From Cyprinodon diabolis (lineage: Eukaryota; Chordata; Actinopteri; Cyprinodontiformes; Cyprinodontidae): a stretch of 64,000 nt of DNA. The stretch spans positions 21,910,591 through 21,974,590 of the forward strand of contig CM060078.1 in NCBI GenBank assembly GCA_030533445.1, written 5' to 3'. The notes beneath the pieces were generated by a model. The model worked only from the letters and a program-made list of their open reading frames with translations. It searched no databases and was not told where the DNA came from. Every line of letters begins with the position of its first letter. Positions within the stretch are counted from its first letter, which is position 1. Both the position numbers and the translations under genes were made by a program. Positions 48,151 through 61,471 of this stretch are shown here, piece after piece.

Positions 48151-50545
48151 CGCAATTTTGGACTTTCATCTCTCATTCGATCTTGGAGCAGCAGGACGCT
48201 GCCTGTCAGTCTCTATGAGAAATCCCCATTGAGGCTCAAGTGTTTGTATATTGAAGAGAGCAAAAAGAAAGAAGGCTCTGATTGGATAACACGTGTAAAA
48301 ATGAATACTTCACTTCCAGTGAGGCCAAGCCTCTTAGAGGGTCTATGGAGCGGGGGCGGGTTATGAAGCTTGCTACTCGATGCTGATTGGCAGAAAGCTA
48401 CTATAGGGTTTCCAACTGACAGTGGCCAGACAGTGAGGAGGTTTTTCCTCATGGGTTTCAGAGAAGAGAGGAAATAGCGATCAGCCAGAATAGTCGTCTT
48501 TTACTGAACATTTGACTTGGTATCTACAGTTTATTTCAGAGCATTTCACAACATTTATTTTTTGCCGTTGTTGCGATGTTCCATTTGTTAACGCAATATG
48601 TTACTTTTGCATTAGTACCATTAAGCCTCCCGTTTCAGAGAGCATAGCAGAATCTGAGTTGTCTTTGAACATTCAAATCATTTCTGTTAATCTAACTTTT
48701 CATATAGGTATCTTTATCTCTGTCATTGTTCAGTCTAGCACACTTTTTCTGTGATCCATTTTCATCCATTTTTGGATCACTCCAGCAAGGTTTTATCATT
48801 CCAACCAGGGCAAGCTCGAGTGGTAATACAATGGAAATAGGAGCTTGGTTGTAGAGGCCTTAAATTTGATTGTATGACAGATGCAAGAGGAACCCTACTT
48901 TATTCACAAATCTGCTTTATTTGCAGCACAAATACACTTCTTTCAACTATTAAACCTATAAAAGATAGAGTCTTAAGAATTTTATATACATAAAGGATTA
49001 ATGTATTTCTCATAGAGATAAATATTTTCAGTATATAAAAGTTTACTAAAAAAGCAGCTTATATAGCTAAGCAAATAGCAACAAACAGAAAAGCTATATC
49101 TTGATATACAAATTTTCTTCTTGTTAAACATTGAGAATTATTTTGATTGATAAAGCAAAATAGTTATTTGTGCACACAGAGTGCAACATTGCTGATATGC
49201 TTTCTTTTATACGAGTATCAAAAACACAGACATACCATGTGCCAAGTCTGGGATGGGATGACTGGACAACAGGCTGCTCATTCCCATTTGTAACCAACTT
49301 TACTGACTAGTTATGCCGACATTAAATATCCAAAAAGGTTGATTTAGCTTCTTGCAGCACAAACTTTCCATTTCCATCTAATTTCCTTTATAAATCTCTG
49401 CCAATATATTCTGCAGACATTTTTCACTCTTTCCTCTTTAAATTGGGAGGGAAGTTTTGTATCCGTCCTTAAAATGCCAACATCAGACTCTTGTCCACCT
49501 GTTTTTAAGTTTGAGAGCTGAAGGTACATAAGCAAGTTTGCAGACAGAAATAGATCCCATATGCAATTATTTAGAGATTTCAACGCAGCATTATTATTTA
49601 GATTTTGATGTTGCACATCTCAAAATAAGTAGGCAGGGATTATTTATTTTCTTCTTCAAATTTGCCCTTGAGTTAATATGTATTAATAAGCACTTTTTAG
49701 ACTTTGCTGGGTTTGACAGAAAGCAATGTAAAAACACCTCAGGATTACATATGTATTATTTATTGTTTGATCAAAGATCAATAATCTCAATTAAACGCTT
49801 ACATAACCTAATGCATGCAGGATGTGTTCAAAAAGGAGCCCTTTTTTCCTCTCAATACTCAAAGTGAAGATGTAATCATTGCGACACAGACACCGTGTCG
49901 CATCATGGTTTATTTAGGTATGTGTGCATGCATGTGTAGCGACAGACTAAGTAATGTGGCCTAAGGGTATTACTCTCCCTTAGGAGCATTCAGCAAAATC
50001 TCTTTGAATAAACCCAAATGCATATGAAATTACCCCAATCCTCCCTTACCCCAAACACAGTTACTGATGTTGGCATCAACATTTGGAGAGAAGATAAGTG
50101 TATGCATAGGCATAAATATGTCTTTATGTGAATTTGAAATTGCTTGAATGGTTGAGCATACGCCAAGGGTGGAAGCTCCCCATGGTGCCATCTTCGGTAA
50201 ACCTTGTTTTATTCAGCATTCAGTGGAGCATGGAATTCTTAGCCTCAAAGAGAAAGCAATCTTCCGCTGCAAGGTGTGAGAAAACACAGCTGTAAAATTG
50301 TGGGAAACCTGGACAAAATCGAAATCTGTAAAACAGCCATCTTGCATTATCCCTGATACGCTTTGCAGTTGTTATTGTAGACAGCCTGGCTTGGTTCTTC
50401 TGCTAAAATGTGATAACGGAGCCTAAACTAATTGGCAATAACTTGAATTTTTTTCACCTAACACCTGTGGCAAAAGGCTAAGTAAATAAAGTTACTGTAT
50501 AATTTTTAGATTCTGAAAATTGTGTCATGGAAGTGAAAAGTTATT
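48151..50545. other. Intronic, nothing recognised
   Basis: No nested gene. 48230-48450 is slightly GC-richer (ggagcgggggcgggttatg) but unassigned. 49870-50330 is of balanced composition without repeats and is a fair candidate for comparison with other fish. Confidence 0.3.
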
Positions 50546-50648
50546 CCATCCATCCATGTTCTCTCACTCATTCTGTAAGGGTCACGTGTGGCTGGTGCCC
50601 ATCACTGGCAGGCTATGGGCATAAGGCAGGGGACACCCGGCCAGGGTC
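50546..50648 (-). mobile_element. SINE tail fragment, 5'-truncated
   Basis: CCATCCATCCATG, GGGTCACGTGTGGCTGGTGC and CATCACTGGCAGGCTATGGG match the tail third of the SINEs at 40736 and 47421 (minus strand). The tRNA head and centre are absent. Confidence 0.6.
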
Positions 50649-51442
50649 TAAAATCTGTGATATAGTTTAATGCCGATAGAAACACGCTGCTTCTGTTAAA
50701 AGTTTTTGTAACTCATTGGATAATTTTACATGGGTCAGTTGTTCTCATACCTTATGTTGTTGATTTTTCTTTTCCTTTTTAGGAGTATTACTTGATCAAA
50801 GCTTTCCTAACATTCTAAAATAAGTAATAAAAGCTGGTATGATCCCTTCTAATATCATACCAGGTCAGTATCGGTTATATTCTCAAAGTTGCAATATTGA
50901 TACTGGAAATGAACAAGTCGTATTGGGACATCCTTACTTTTTGTACAGTTCTGCATGTTGTCAGAATGGTTAGAAATGTTTATGAACACTGTAGTCCAAG
51001 ATTTTGCCAATCTAAAAAACTTCTCGACTTTGTTTTTAGAGTGGTCGTTTATTGAAGTGTTAGTGTAAATGTTGCTTTATTTCAATCCACACTGGGGTGA
51101 ATATTTTGTCATAACCTACCTCAAAAGTTGAGTTTTTGGTGACATTTAGAGTCAACATGGTTGTTTATGGTCGACTGGATGAATGTGAATCATTTTTAAC
51201 AACAAGAGGCCTCTTTTCGACATGCCTTCTTCCCCGTTTATTACATGCATCTTGCTTGTTTATACAGATATATATGAAAAAGCATTAGTACAAGAGTTAA
51301 AAACCAAAATGGAAAAGGTAATTGAAAGCGCAAGTTAAACTCATTGAGTATTTTGAACTTAGTCCTGCAAGCTAAGCTGAGGATTTTCTAGTTGATGTAG
51401 TTAGGATGAAATTACTGCAACCATCTGACAGAGTAAATGTAT
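50649..51442. other. Intronic, nothing recognised
   Basis: AT-rich single-copy-looking DNA. The last 8 bases (AAATGTAT) are the left flank of the next element. Confidence 0.35.
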
Positions 51443-51835
51443 TAGGGCTGAAACAATTAATCGGATTAATCATAATTCAATTCAATAATTCAACTAATTT
51501 AGTATACGATTAATCGTTAACTGGATTTTAGAGACTAAAACATGCCTTTAGCTGACAGAACAACCCACTTAGAGCAGTAATTATATCAAAATTATTAAAA
51601 AAAAATCTGTATAAATTTTGCATTTAAGATTAAAAAAACATTGTCGTCTGTCAATAAATTCAATCCAGAACTAAAGTAGAAACATTTTAGTTTCACTTAG
51701 TGTAATTTAGTAATATTTTTGTAAAAAATTTGCATAATAGGCTAATAACGCAATAATTATTATTGATTAATAAAAATAATCGACAGATTAATCGTTTTGC
51801 AAAATAATTGTTAGCTGCAGCTCTCATATGTATAT
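51443..51835 (+). mobile_element. hAT-like MITE, complete copy B with 8-bp target duplication
   Basis: Starts TAGGGCTGAAACAATTAATC and ends ...AAAATAATTGTTAGCTGCAGC then TCTC. The two ends are imperfect inverted repeats. Flanks AAATGTAT (51435-51442) and ATATGTAT (51836-51843) match at 7 of 8 positions. It is 393 bp, very AT-rich, and rich in GATTAATC motifs near both ends. No coding. It belongs to the widespread fish family beginning TAGGGCTGCAACTAA. Confidence 0.75.
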
Positions 51836-54800
51836 CTGCTTGTTTTACTGGGAATCACTAGACTAATTTGGATAAAATGTAGTAAACACTAATAATCTGG
51901 AGTTAAGTAGCTGAGGCTTTAGAGATCTCCTTGAATTTATAGGGGTTCCATCAACTTTTGGAACATAAATATCCCCTTGAAATCGGCTTTGGAAGTTTTA
52001 ATTTGAGATGAGCAAAAACATGCCTTGGCATCTGGAGGAAAACAGCTGATAAAAGACAACTGTCAAAATGTGGAACAAATTGATGATTTCTTCAATGGTG
52101 ATCTCCTTTTGATCTCTCGTAGTAGTATTTTAGAAGCTGAGGCCATGATGTTTTTGTTTGTTTAACCAAACAGCATCTTGAGCTTTACATATTAGACCGC
52201 GTTTTTTAACTGAGCATTCTAGTCTTGTAAGATACACATATGAAAAAGACTAAGCATGCTTTTTGTTTTGCACTCTACCCCTCTCAGTTATAACCCCCTC
52301 ACTCCCAGCTGCTCCTGACACACCAGTTGGAAAAGGTGGAGCTGAATTGATGGAACAAAGAAGCTCCATTTGTCTGAGGCAGATGTCATTTGCAGAACTA
52401 CTCAAAAGATATTTAAGAGGCTGCTGTTGTCATCTGAGGAGGGGGGTGGAGAGATTTGGAAAAGAAAACTTCTAAGAAAAAATACACTAACAGTTTCTTT
52501 GCAAAGATTGTTAGAATGAAAATCTGTGAAAATAAAGCTTCAAAGTAGTGATGCAAAAATAATTAATTAATGAATTATTCTATATTTGATCTTATACACA
52601 GATTAAAATTTAATTGATTAGTGGCCTTCTTAAAAAAAATCAGTTTTCATTTGCATCAGTAGGATCTTTAGTTAACATGAAGCTTTGTTTTCCTGCAATA
52701 TGCTGAGTTAAAAAAAACAATATTCCATTAGATATTATATGAAAAACTTGTTTTTTTCCCAATTGAACAGAGATGTAATCATATTCTAAAAAGAAGCACA
52801 GCAGAACATTTGATGCAGCTGCATCAACATACTCTAGTAAATGGGTGCTATTTAGGTGAGAAGCAGTTCATCGACTGTTAGTATTTACAAACAGAATGGC
52901 ATAAAGTGCATTCTGCATCCTTCTCACCAAAACACCGTTAATAACCCAGGACCAGAATCTCTATCAATTCATATTCTGCATTAGCATTACTTGTCTTACA
53001 AATATAAGTACTTCTAAATTTAAGAATGAACAGCAGCACCCTCAACTGAACAGTGGTAACTCTAAAACATTAAGAAATGCTATTTAAGCACACTATTACT
53101 CAACAATCATAAGTCCATTTATGTCTACATTCTATCTCACATCAATATCGTAAATTACTTTTTTGTGGAGGGTTTTGGATCTGGTAGCAAGTGTAGATCA
53201 CCAGTAGCAATTTCAGTAAGGTTACACAATATGGAGGAAGTATTTCGCCTTTGGATTAACGCTGTCCTCATATTGCAAAGGACTGCTTGGAGTGCAATAA
53301 TTGTTGGCTTTTATATTCCAGTTGTTCAGTTGGGTACGATTATAAGCCGGAAGTGAAAATACCAAATGATTTTAAGGTTCTCTTTAAAATAAAAACTGTG
53401 GAAAGGGTTTGCAACCTCTCTACCATTATAGTTCCCAATAAGTCCGTAGTAGTAATCACATCACAGCCTTATTGGTGCACCGTTATATTTGGCCATTTTC
53501 CAAAAATCTGTTTGCTGAGTTTCACCCTTTAGTTTGAGCAGCTTGCAAGGGCTTCCAACATGTCCCGGAGTCTTTAGCATTAAAAAAAAAAAAAAAAAAA
53601 AAAAAGACTTGAAAAAAAAGGCAACCATTGACTGGAGAAGGTGAAGAAAGAGAGAAATGGGTTTCATAGAACCACTGATCGGGGCAGAAGGAGACTCATA
53701 CAGTATATATGGTTGAAATTGTCAATTAAGGGCAGGATATACATCACTTTGACACATGTGCTACTAAATTACAATCAAACCTTTTTCTGTGTTTTTTCTG
53801 TGTAAAGTATTTGTTTATTAAGCCACTAAGTTTTGTGCTTACAGGCTGTTGTTCTAAATATTATGCCTGTTTAAAGAATAGTATCATGAATCAAATATGT
53901 TTCACTAGAACCTAATAGGTAATTTTCTTCATTAGCTTGATCGCAGTTTATCCCCATGTCTTATATTCTTCCCCAGTCACTCAAACACACAGTGCAAGAC
54001 AAAAGCTTAAAGTCAGGGTCTGCTGATCCTCCAGATGGATGGGATGGCCTTGCCTCTACTGATCGCTGCCTGAGGCTTTCCCCCTGCTCTGCTCTTTTGC
54101 ATCAGCTATCTGTAATTACAAACAAGCCTCGGGGGAGAAAACACACAGATCCACTCACTTGAAGCTAATCAGAGAGCATTTGACCACCCACATACTAAAT
54201 ATATGTACTCAGAAAGATACGACTCATTTTACACAAAGCTCTCATGCTCTATTCATTTTCATCCAGTCTAAGAACAGAACTGATTGTTAATCTTGTTAAT
54301 TTTTTATGATGTAATTAGCGGTTCTGCATATATAATGCATGACGGTTCATTCAGTTTGCTCTTCGTCTATGGATTAGAAGATACTATATTTTTATGTGTT
54401 GGAACAAGATTACACAACAGCTTGCAGTATAGTTGGGGTCTTCTGTTGGATGCTATCAACCAAACTAATAATGATCCATGCAAGCTTGAAATATTCATTA
54501 GATCATTGCAATAATGGAGTCATAAGTCAACACAGAAACATCACCGTATGGTAGGCCTTTATGGAATTAAAAAATCTGCTCTGAGAGGTTTTTTGCTGCT
54601 GCATTGGCACTGGCAGGCAGGAATCAATGGTTTGAATTCAGAGTCCTGCAGTAGCTACTGTGTGCTGAGATTTTTTTTTGTTTCCTGATGCCTAGAGGAC
54701 ATTTTCCACAGGTTAGGAAATAACAGGCAAATGTATTGGGTATTAGGAAAAATATATATATATATATATAAATAGCAACAGACAGTACTGAGGCAAAAGC

Positions 54801-56316
54801 ATTAAATGTGGCATTGTTCCTTTTAATTCAGTGAAAGGAGCACTTATAGTACGAATGTGTCAGGGTCTATTCCTCTTTGTATGAGTATTTGACAAAAATA
54901 ATATTATACTTATTTACTGTGAGTTTGTTTGTCCCAGTTCTCTAGGATAAAGTTACAGAGCAGAGATGAGTAGTAAGTCTTAGCATCTCCTCACAGTGTT
55001 TACAACACAAAACTATATTTCAAAGGTTATTTCAACAAAATCTTCTGACTTTCAATACTTTTATGCATCCACTATACCATCTAGGAGGGTAGTATGACCT
55101 AGTAGAATTACATGTTGGAAGAGCCAATGGACATATACCAAGATTTAACAGAAAATATGGACGCAAAACATTTTTCCTTTAAACTCAACCTGTAGGGCCG
55201 AGCGTTGTCAGTATACAGTAGCAATAATAGCAACGGCTATTTCAAAGGTTCAATAGGAAGCATCGCTGCCAAGATCCAGCTGCAGCCTTGTGTTAGAAAC
55301 ATTCATCAGCAGAGGTCCTCTCTTGGAATATATCTGGTTTCTGTCTGGTTTCTGTCGTTAGTGTTCAGGTAATTCTAATGTTAAACTATTTTGATATATG
55401 ATCTTTGTGACTTATTATCAATGCTGTTTAAATGGCGCCATGAAAAAAAAAAAAAAATTAGATGGATTCCCACAATTAGCCAACTAAATTAGCCAGCTGG
55501 TAGAGCAAAGTGCAAGATCAATATTTTACCCTTTTCCAGAAGCCTATGTACCTACTCCTTAATTTTTTTTTTTTTTTTTTACAACCAATTTTGATGGCTG
55601 GCGTCAAAGGTGTGGGTCTTATGGCAGAAGTTATAGCCTCCTGGAGCAGTCACTGAGTCAGACTTCAAATAAGTGTAGCAGGTGTCCTTCTCAGCTCACT
55701 CCATTAAAGACCGTCACTGTAGCTGTGTTTCTGAAACCGGCCCATACGTCACCTGATGGCACCTATATCCTCTGACAGCAGCTGGAGTCATGCTGTGGTC
55801 TACACTCACGCAACCAATCTTTGTTAAGACCCCATTAAAAAAAAGAAAGAGCTTTTGTACCACCAGCTTTCACAGCCTTGATTCGAGGAGCTAATGGGCC
55901 ATTTTTATTAGTAGCGCCAGGGTAAAATATCTTACCTGCTGTGCAAGAGCATTGAAAAAAAAAAAAATCCTTCGATCTCAAGTGCTGCTTTATTTCTTTA
56001 AGACTCCAGAAGGCCAATGGATGAATTAATGAGTTTTTTTATTTATTTTGATTACTAAAAAGGGAGATAAAGAAAATTAAAGTTTAACAGTTAAAACAAT
56101 GTTCAAAGGAAAATTGACCAAATAAGGGAAAGTGTATCAAACAGATTTGGAAAAGGCAAACTGTCTGAGTAAAAAGTATTTTAAAGTTCTTTTTAAGCCA
56201 TTCTGAAATTATTACTTTGATAATTGCCTCTGATTGCTTTGCACCACTAATGTCATTGTTGTTTGAAATTATTCCTGTCCTTTTCCTGCCCTTTATTTTT
56301 CTCCATCTTTAAATAG
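51836..56316. other. Intronic, no gene; some simple repeats
   Basis: Contains an A24 run (53582-53605), a short TA run near 54751-54770 and a T-run near 55562-55580. 53940-54180 is of balanced composition and may be worth conservation analysis. No transposon ends were paired. Confidence 0.3.
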
Positions 56317-56324
56317 TGTGTGTG

Positions 56325-56388
<64 letters not shown>
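56317..56388. repeat. (TG)n(TA)n microsatellite
   Basis: A short TG run passes into about 29 uninterrupted TA units. It is the longest simple repeat in the window and is likely to be length-polymorphic. Confidence 0.95.
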
Positions 56389-56390
<2 letters not shown>

Positions 56391-59300
56391 CCTCCATAAC
56401 ATACAGGTTTGCAATATCACTCAGGAATATCACTCAGAGTATTACAGCTCCTCATCTCCTCTCCAGTAGAAAGCTGTACTTGTTCATCCTGCCCTTGCTT
56501 TCCAGTCTAACACCCTTGATCAAAGCGGGGTGCCCCCTCCCTCCATGGAAGCCTTTAAATCCATTCCAGACCTGTTTTTAGTCATGAAAAATTCAGTGTC
56601 TGCCAGCACTTTCGCATGTAAACTGGACTGTTGTTCAAGGCTCAGAAGCGGGGCATACAGAGATATCTGCCTACCAGCATTTCAAAGACATATGATTTTA
56701 GAGAATATATTGCTTATCAACACTAAATGCACTCACTAGCTGGAAGTAGTCATTAGATTAGTGTGATACAGGGATGTCATGATTAGTAACATTAAACAGG
56801 TTAGCTATTGCATTTGTACCATAATCAGTTACAGAGATACCGAAAATTTGTCTACGTGCATCACCCTCCCATACACAGCCGTACAGTAACAACCTGACCC
56901 AGCAATATAAGGTGGGATGAATACATAGGTTAGATCACATTTGAACCCCATTATAGTTGAGTATTTTACCAATTTAAAATTTGTCATAATTTATGCGTAA
57001 AGTCTTAGAGCTGTACCTCATTTACATTAATCGTTGTTGTTGTTGTGATCATGTATAAAAATTTAAGGAATTTTAACCGAACCAACTTTTTCTTAGCATT
57101 GTGTTACTAGTTATTGGTCATTTCCAGATTTCTTTACAGCAAACAATAGATTGTGGGAAAGTGCCTTCAAAAATTGACTAAAACAAGTTATTCTAGGGTA
57201 GGCACACATTGACATGCGAGAAGACAGATTGTCTCCACACAGGAGACGATCTGTGGCACCAGACCACATAAAAGTTGGTAAGAAAAGAATAAAAAAGCAG
57301 ACGGAGGAAATGTCCAAGAGCCAATATGTCTAGCAACCTTGGAAGTACTAAAATGTACAGTATTAAGCAGACCAAGATGTGAAGTTCTTTAATTTGATCA
57401 GATTTCAAAATCATCATTTCCATCATTAGTCTTTTTTTATATTGCCAAAGTAAACAGGTAATAATGTACAAATTGTGCTATATATGTAACAGTGTAACTT
57501 CCACTATTGGAGGTACACAGATTTGCACCATTTATTTATTTTGCTTTAATAATTTTTTAACTTTAAGTTTGAAAGAAGGTAAAGAAATGCAGAGGTATTG
57601 TAGTTTGTAGAGGACTTCACCACTAATATGAGTGCATCTTGGGTATTAGATTGTCATTCGATGAAGGACCTTAGGCTTAAAAAAAAAAAAAACTCAAAAC
57701 AGATTACCTGGCAGGATAGGTTGCTTTAAGTGGAATACCGCCATGCATGAAATGAGGCCAATATGTCAAACCTAAGCCCTTTTCAAGGTATGAAACAATC
57801 CTTTTAACTAGATTTGTCAAGCAAGTATAAATACCTAGGGTGCTTAAAGGGCTTTTTTTTTGTCATTTGTGCTTTAGTGTTTAATTTTCTAAGGACTTTT
57901 TACTTACTCGCTACGTTTAAGCACAAGAATCTTTACTTTGTACTCTTCATTTTCTCCAAACAGTCTTGTTAATTTTATGCATAATGACATGGCAGCTGCA
58001 AAAAAACAAGAGAAATCAAGAGTTTGAAGAGAATTTCTTCAGTTGGAGCCCAGTTTTTTATTGTGTTGGTTTTTTTACAGAAAAAACATTGATTGCAACA
58101 CGGATGACGACTGAGTTCTTGAAAACATTGCGTTTGAACGGTCAGATTCTGAGACAAGATATTCCCCATCTGCCCCCCTTTATCAGTTTGCGTATCTACA
58201 TTTTCATTTTTTAAATTGCATTCCAATGCCAATACCATTTGTAACTTTACTAATGTGAATACCAGAGCTCTAGAATGTTTTCTGCCCTCAATATATTATT
58301 CTGTCTGGAATTAAGACCAAAACTAGACAAGCCAGAATTGTTTTTTTCTTCTACCAACACAGGGAGCAAAAGAAGAAGCTTAACCTATTCTATGTGTATA
58401 GAAATGCTTTTACAAGGGTTTAGTATTCAAGTTATTTTTGCATCATTTTTATTTTTAGATTTTTTTTAGAGTGTAATAAAGACGCTTTTTTAAGTTCAAC
58501 CAGTACTTTTTATCTTACCAAAGTCCGTTTTTACATTGGCATCTGCACTTTTAGTCCAGAGAAAAATCCAAACTCTTTTGCCAGCTCTGATTTCTAGCAT
58601 GATATAAGTTAGAAGCCTTTAATCTACGGACATGAGTTTCAAACTCGACTTAAATGGTTATTTCAGAGTGGGCAAAATATGGGTTTGTCAGTGCCAGACA
58701 GGTACCAAGATTATTGGGCTTCATATTTGTGAGCAACTTAAGCTGAATAAATGTAAGCTACAACAGCAAAGCCTGACTGGTGCCTCATTCATATCTTTGC
58801 GGGGTCTAAAATGGCTTTTGAGAAATTTAAAAAACCTGATATCTAGGAAGCAAATAGCTGCAACCATTTACCAGTTGTCCAGCATCAAGTAGTAGAATAT
58901 GTCTCTTTTACAAATGAGACACTTCATCTAAAGGGATCAACCTTTACCAATAAAGGAATTGTTGGAAAAAACAAAACATACAAGCCAATATAGGAAATTA
59001 ACTTCCCTATTAACTAAACCTGGACACCCCATCTGATACCCAGTGTTTAGTTCATCGTCTATCCAAAAATAAATGGGGAAGAAAACAGATAAGAACTCAA
59101 CTTAGAAAAGCCAATCCCATTCTTCTTCAGAGGTTTGATGAAGCAATATATACCTTGATGCCAATTACAGGTCTTTGATAACCTTTAAAAAAAATTTGCT
59201 TTTCAAAGACGTAGCCAAAAAAATTAACATTATCCATTAATTTTTCTTTTTTAAGAGCCTCAAGATGGTCTGACAGGTAACTACAGTCTCTGTTTAAGGA

Positions 59301-59813
59301 GCCACGTTGATCACAGTTCTGGTTGATGACTCTGTAGCCCATCAGTTTTTTTTCCCCCCACTTACTCCTCAGAGTTCCATATGGTTACCCTTCATTAGCC
59401 TGGTTAGGACCTCCGTGTCAGAGTGTGTGTCTCATGATGTGTGAGGGAGGCCTACTTACACTGAACATCGTGCAGAGCATGTACATCTATATCTGTCCAG
59501 GATGGATGTGTTTACATCACCAAAGCCTTGGCTCACTGGGGCCATCTGGGAATCTGGCTGCCGTAATTAAATGTGATATGAAGAGCAGGGTGGAAGGAGG
59601 GTTCTGTAAAAAGGAAAAGAGGTTTAGGAGATAGTAAGCGGAGGAAAACAAAAAGACGTGAGAGCCAGTGAATAAAGGATGCTTCATCTGAGTTTTTTGG
59701 CTGAAAGATAATGTTTTGTTTCTTAGCATAAATATAAATTCACTTAAACTGAAAATAAGTTATCCAGCTGCTGGTGAGGAAACTTGCCTTCTCAAAAGTT
59801 TTGGGGTTGTGAT
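56389..59813. other. Intronic, nothing recognised
   Basis: No nested gene, RNA gene or paired transposon end was found in about 3.4 kb. Confidence 0.35.
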
Positions 59814-60133
59814 TAGGGTTGCTATAATGATTATTTTGCTAATCGATTAATCTGTCAATTGTTTTGATTGAGCTTTTTACAGAATTTAAACCAGTTGAAA
59901 TTAAAACTTTTCCACTTGAGGAGTTCTCTATGGAGCATATTGACAGAAAAAAATGTTTTTTTTAATTTCAAATTAAAAATTGTGTATATCTTTTTATTAT
60001 TTTTTGTATAATTACTTCTATAAGTCAATTGTTCTGTCAGCTGAGGGTATGTTTTATTGTCTAGTTAATCACTAAAGTAGCTGGCTATCATTTCAATAAT
60101 CTTTCACAATCAATCCAATTGTTTTAACCATCA
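59814..60133 (-). mobile_element. hAT-like MITE, copy C, inverted relative to copies A and B
   Basis: TAGGGTTGCTATAATGATTA and the inner GTTCTGTCAGCTGAGGGTAT match the reverse complement of the 51443 copy along its length. The right end (AATCCAATTGTTTTAACCAT) corresponds to that copy's left end. No target duplication is preserved, and divergence is higher than for copy B. It ends about 380 bp before the exon 2 acceptor. Confidence 0.6.
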
Positions 60134-60511
60134 AGACTTGATCATATGCTCTATTTCATTTTCTCCCTTTAGCTTAAAACAACTACAATGTTTAAAATGG
60201 AGCAGTGCCCAGGCTTGTCTGTTGCTTCTAAATGCTGCAGCATCTGATGCTGCTTTAGGCTTAATGTCATTAGTTTATGTGCTGCTGCTAAATAGTAAAG
60301 GAGTATTTTATGGGAGACATTTCTATCAGGAAATAAATGATTTGTATTGTGTTAAGGGTTTTGCTAAAATAGGAACACCACTTGAACTTGTTTCTAATTG
60401 TGGATTTACAACAACAGCAAAAAACATTTCTCTGGAATTGCATGTTTTTCCTACATAATTCTAACAATAACAACAGTTTCTCAAGCTGAACCTTATTTTT
60501 GTTCTGTTCAG

Positions 60512-61327
60512 GTTGCCTCGTTGGGCGTTACTACCTTCACCCTGTGTGCACTCTGCATCGACCGCTTTCGTGCGGCCACCAATGTCCAGATGTATTACGA
60601 GATGATCGAGAACTGCACGTCTACAACAGCCAAGCTGGCAGTCATCTGGATCGGCGCCCTCCTCTTGGCCCTCCCAGAACTCCTGATTCGACAGCTCGTG
60701 GTGGAGGACACAGGGCTCCCGGATGAGCCCCCAGTTGAGCGCTGCATTATCAGGATATCCACATCTCTTCCTGATATACTCTATGTGCTTGGTCTGACCT
60801 ATGAGGGTGCTCGGCTGTGGTGGTGTTTTGGTTGCTACTTTTGCCTCCCGACCCTCTTCACCATCGGTTGCTCGCTTGTCACGGCACGCAAGATCCGGCA
60901 CGCTGAGCAGGCCAGCGTTCGCAGTAATAAGAAGCAGATCAGGCTGGAGAGCCAGATGAACTGCACTGTTGTGGCTCTGGCAATCGTATATGGCGCTTGT
61001 GTGGTGCCTGAGAACATATGCAACATAGTGTCTGCATACATGGCGGCAGGTGTTCCTGAGCACACCATGTCCATCCTGCATCTTCTCTCTCAGTTGCTGC
61101 TGTTTTGTCGGGCCGCTGTGACACCGGCGCTGCTTCTTCTGCTGTGTCGTCCATTAGGCCGGGCGTTCCTGGACTGCTGCTGTTGCTGCTGCTGTAACCA
61201 CGTACCCTCCTCGGCCACTGGCAGTGATGATAACGAGCACGAGTGCACCACTGAACTGGAGCTGTCGCCGTTCAGCACTATCCGCAGGGAACTGAGTAAC
61301 TACACCCCTGCTGGCTCCAACTGCTAA
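60512..61327 (+). CDS. gpr37: gpr37 exon 2: TM3 to C-terminus
   Basis: Encodes residues 324-594 with the stop TAA. TM3 carries CIDRFR (D340-R341-F342), so the class A DRY motif is DRF here. TM4 is about 362-382. Extracellular loop 2 holds C401 (ERCIIRIS), the partner of C316. TM5 is about 424-447 and TM6 about 472-496 with P489. TM7 is about 508-535, where the usual NPxxY is replaced by a TPALL-type sequence, as in the family. A run of seven cysteines (545-551) just after TM7 is the expected palmitoylation region. The tail keeps the GPR37-specific [14 protein letters not shown] (568-581) and ends GSNC, a likely PDZ-binding end. Total length of 594 aa is close to the human protein (613). Teleosts can carry two copies (a/b), and I cannot tell which this is. 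Confidence 0.95.
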   Translation, partial: VASLGVTTFTLCALCIDRFRAATNVQMYYEMIENCTSTTAKLAVIWIGALLLALPELLIRQLVVEDTGLPDEPPVERCIIRISTSLPDILYVLGLTYEGARLWWCFGCYFCLPTLFTIGCSLVTARKIRHAEQASVRSNKKQIRLESQMNCTVVALAIVYGACVVPENICNIVSAYMAAGVPEHTMSILHLLSQLLLFCRAAVTPALLLLLCRPLGRAFLDCCCCCCCNHVPSSATGSDDNEHECTTELELSPFSTIRRELSNYTPAGSNC

Positions 61328-61465
61328 GCTGACAGCTCAGATCAGGGAGGGCAATTTTACTGGCCTGTTTGTGGCTTGCGTTGCTTTGGCTGGCTAAGAC
61401 AGATTTGCCTTATCTAGTCTCATCACGTTTTGTAAATGAGTGTTGAAATGAGGTTGGACACCAAA

Positions 61466-61471
61466 AATAAA
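61466..61471 (+). terminator. gpr37: Candidate gpr37 polyadenylation signal
   Basis: AATAAA 138 nt after the stop codon, within CCAAAAATAAAATTC, and the first canonical hexamer downstream. A longer 3' UTR using a later site is also possible. Confidence 0.45.

Larger units (their letters stand above)
46873..60511 (+). other. gpr37: gpr37 intron 1 (13,639 bp, phase 0)
   Basis: Donor GAG|GTAATG at 46872/46873 and acceptor TTTTTGTTCTGTTCAG|GT at 60511/60512, with a good pyrimidine tract. The split falls between residues 323 and 324 (VPYVE|VASLG), at the start of TM3. To my knowledge this is the conserved single intron position of GPR37 genes. If retained, reading continues 28 codons to a stop at 46957-46959. 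Intronic repeats are listed separately. Confidence 0.95.

Noticed and set aside
53582..53605. A24 run as the tail of a processed pseudogene
   Set aside because: No gene-like sequence, polyadenylation signal or target duplication precedes it.
60461..61081. 206-codon minus-strand frame across gpr37 exon 2
   Set aside because: It is the antisense shadow of a well-defined GPCR exon and has no recognisable content.
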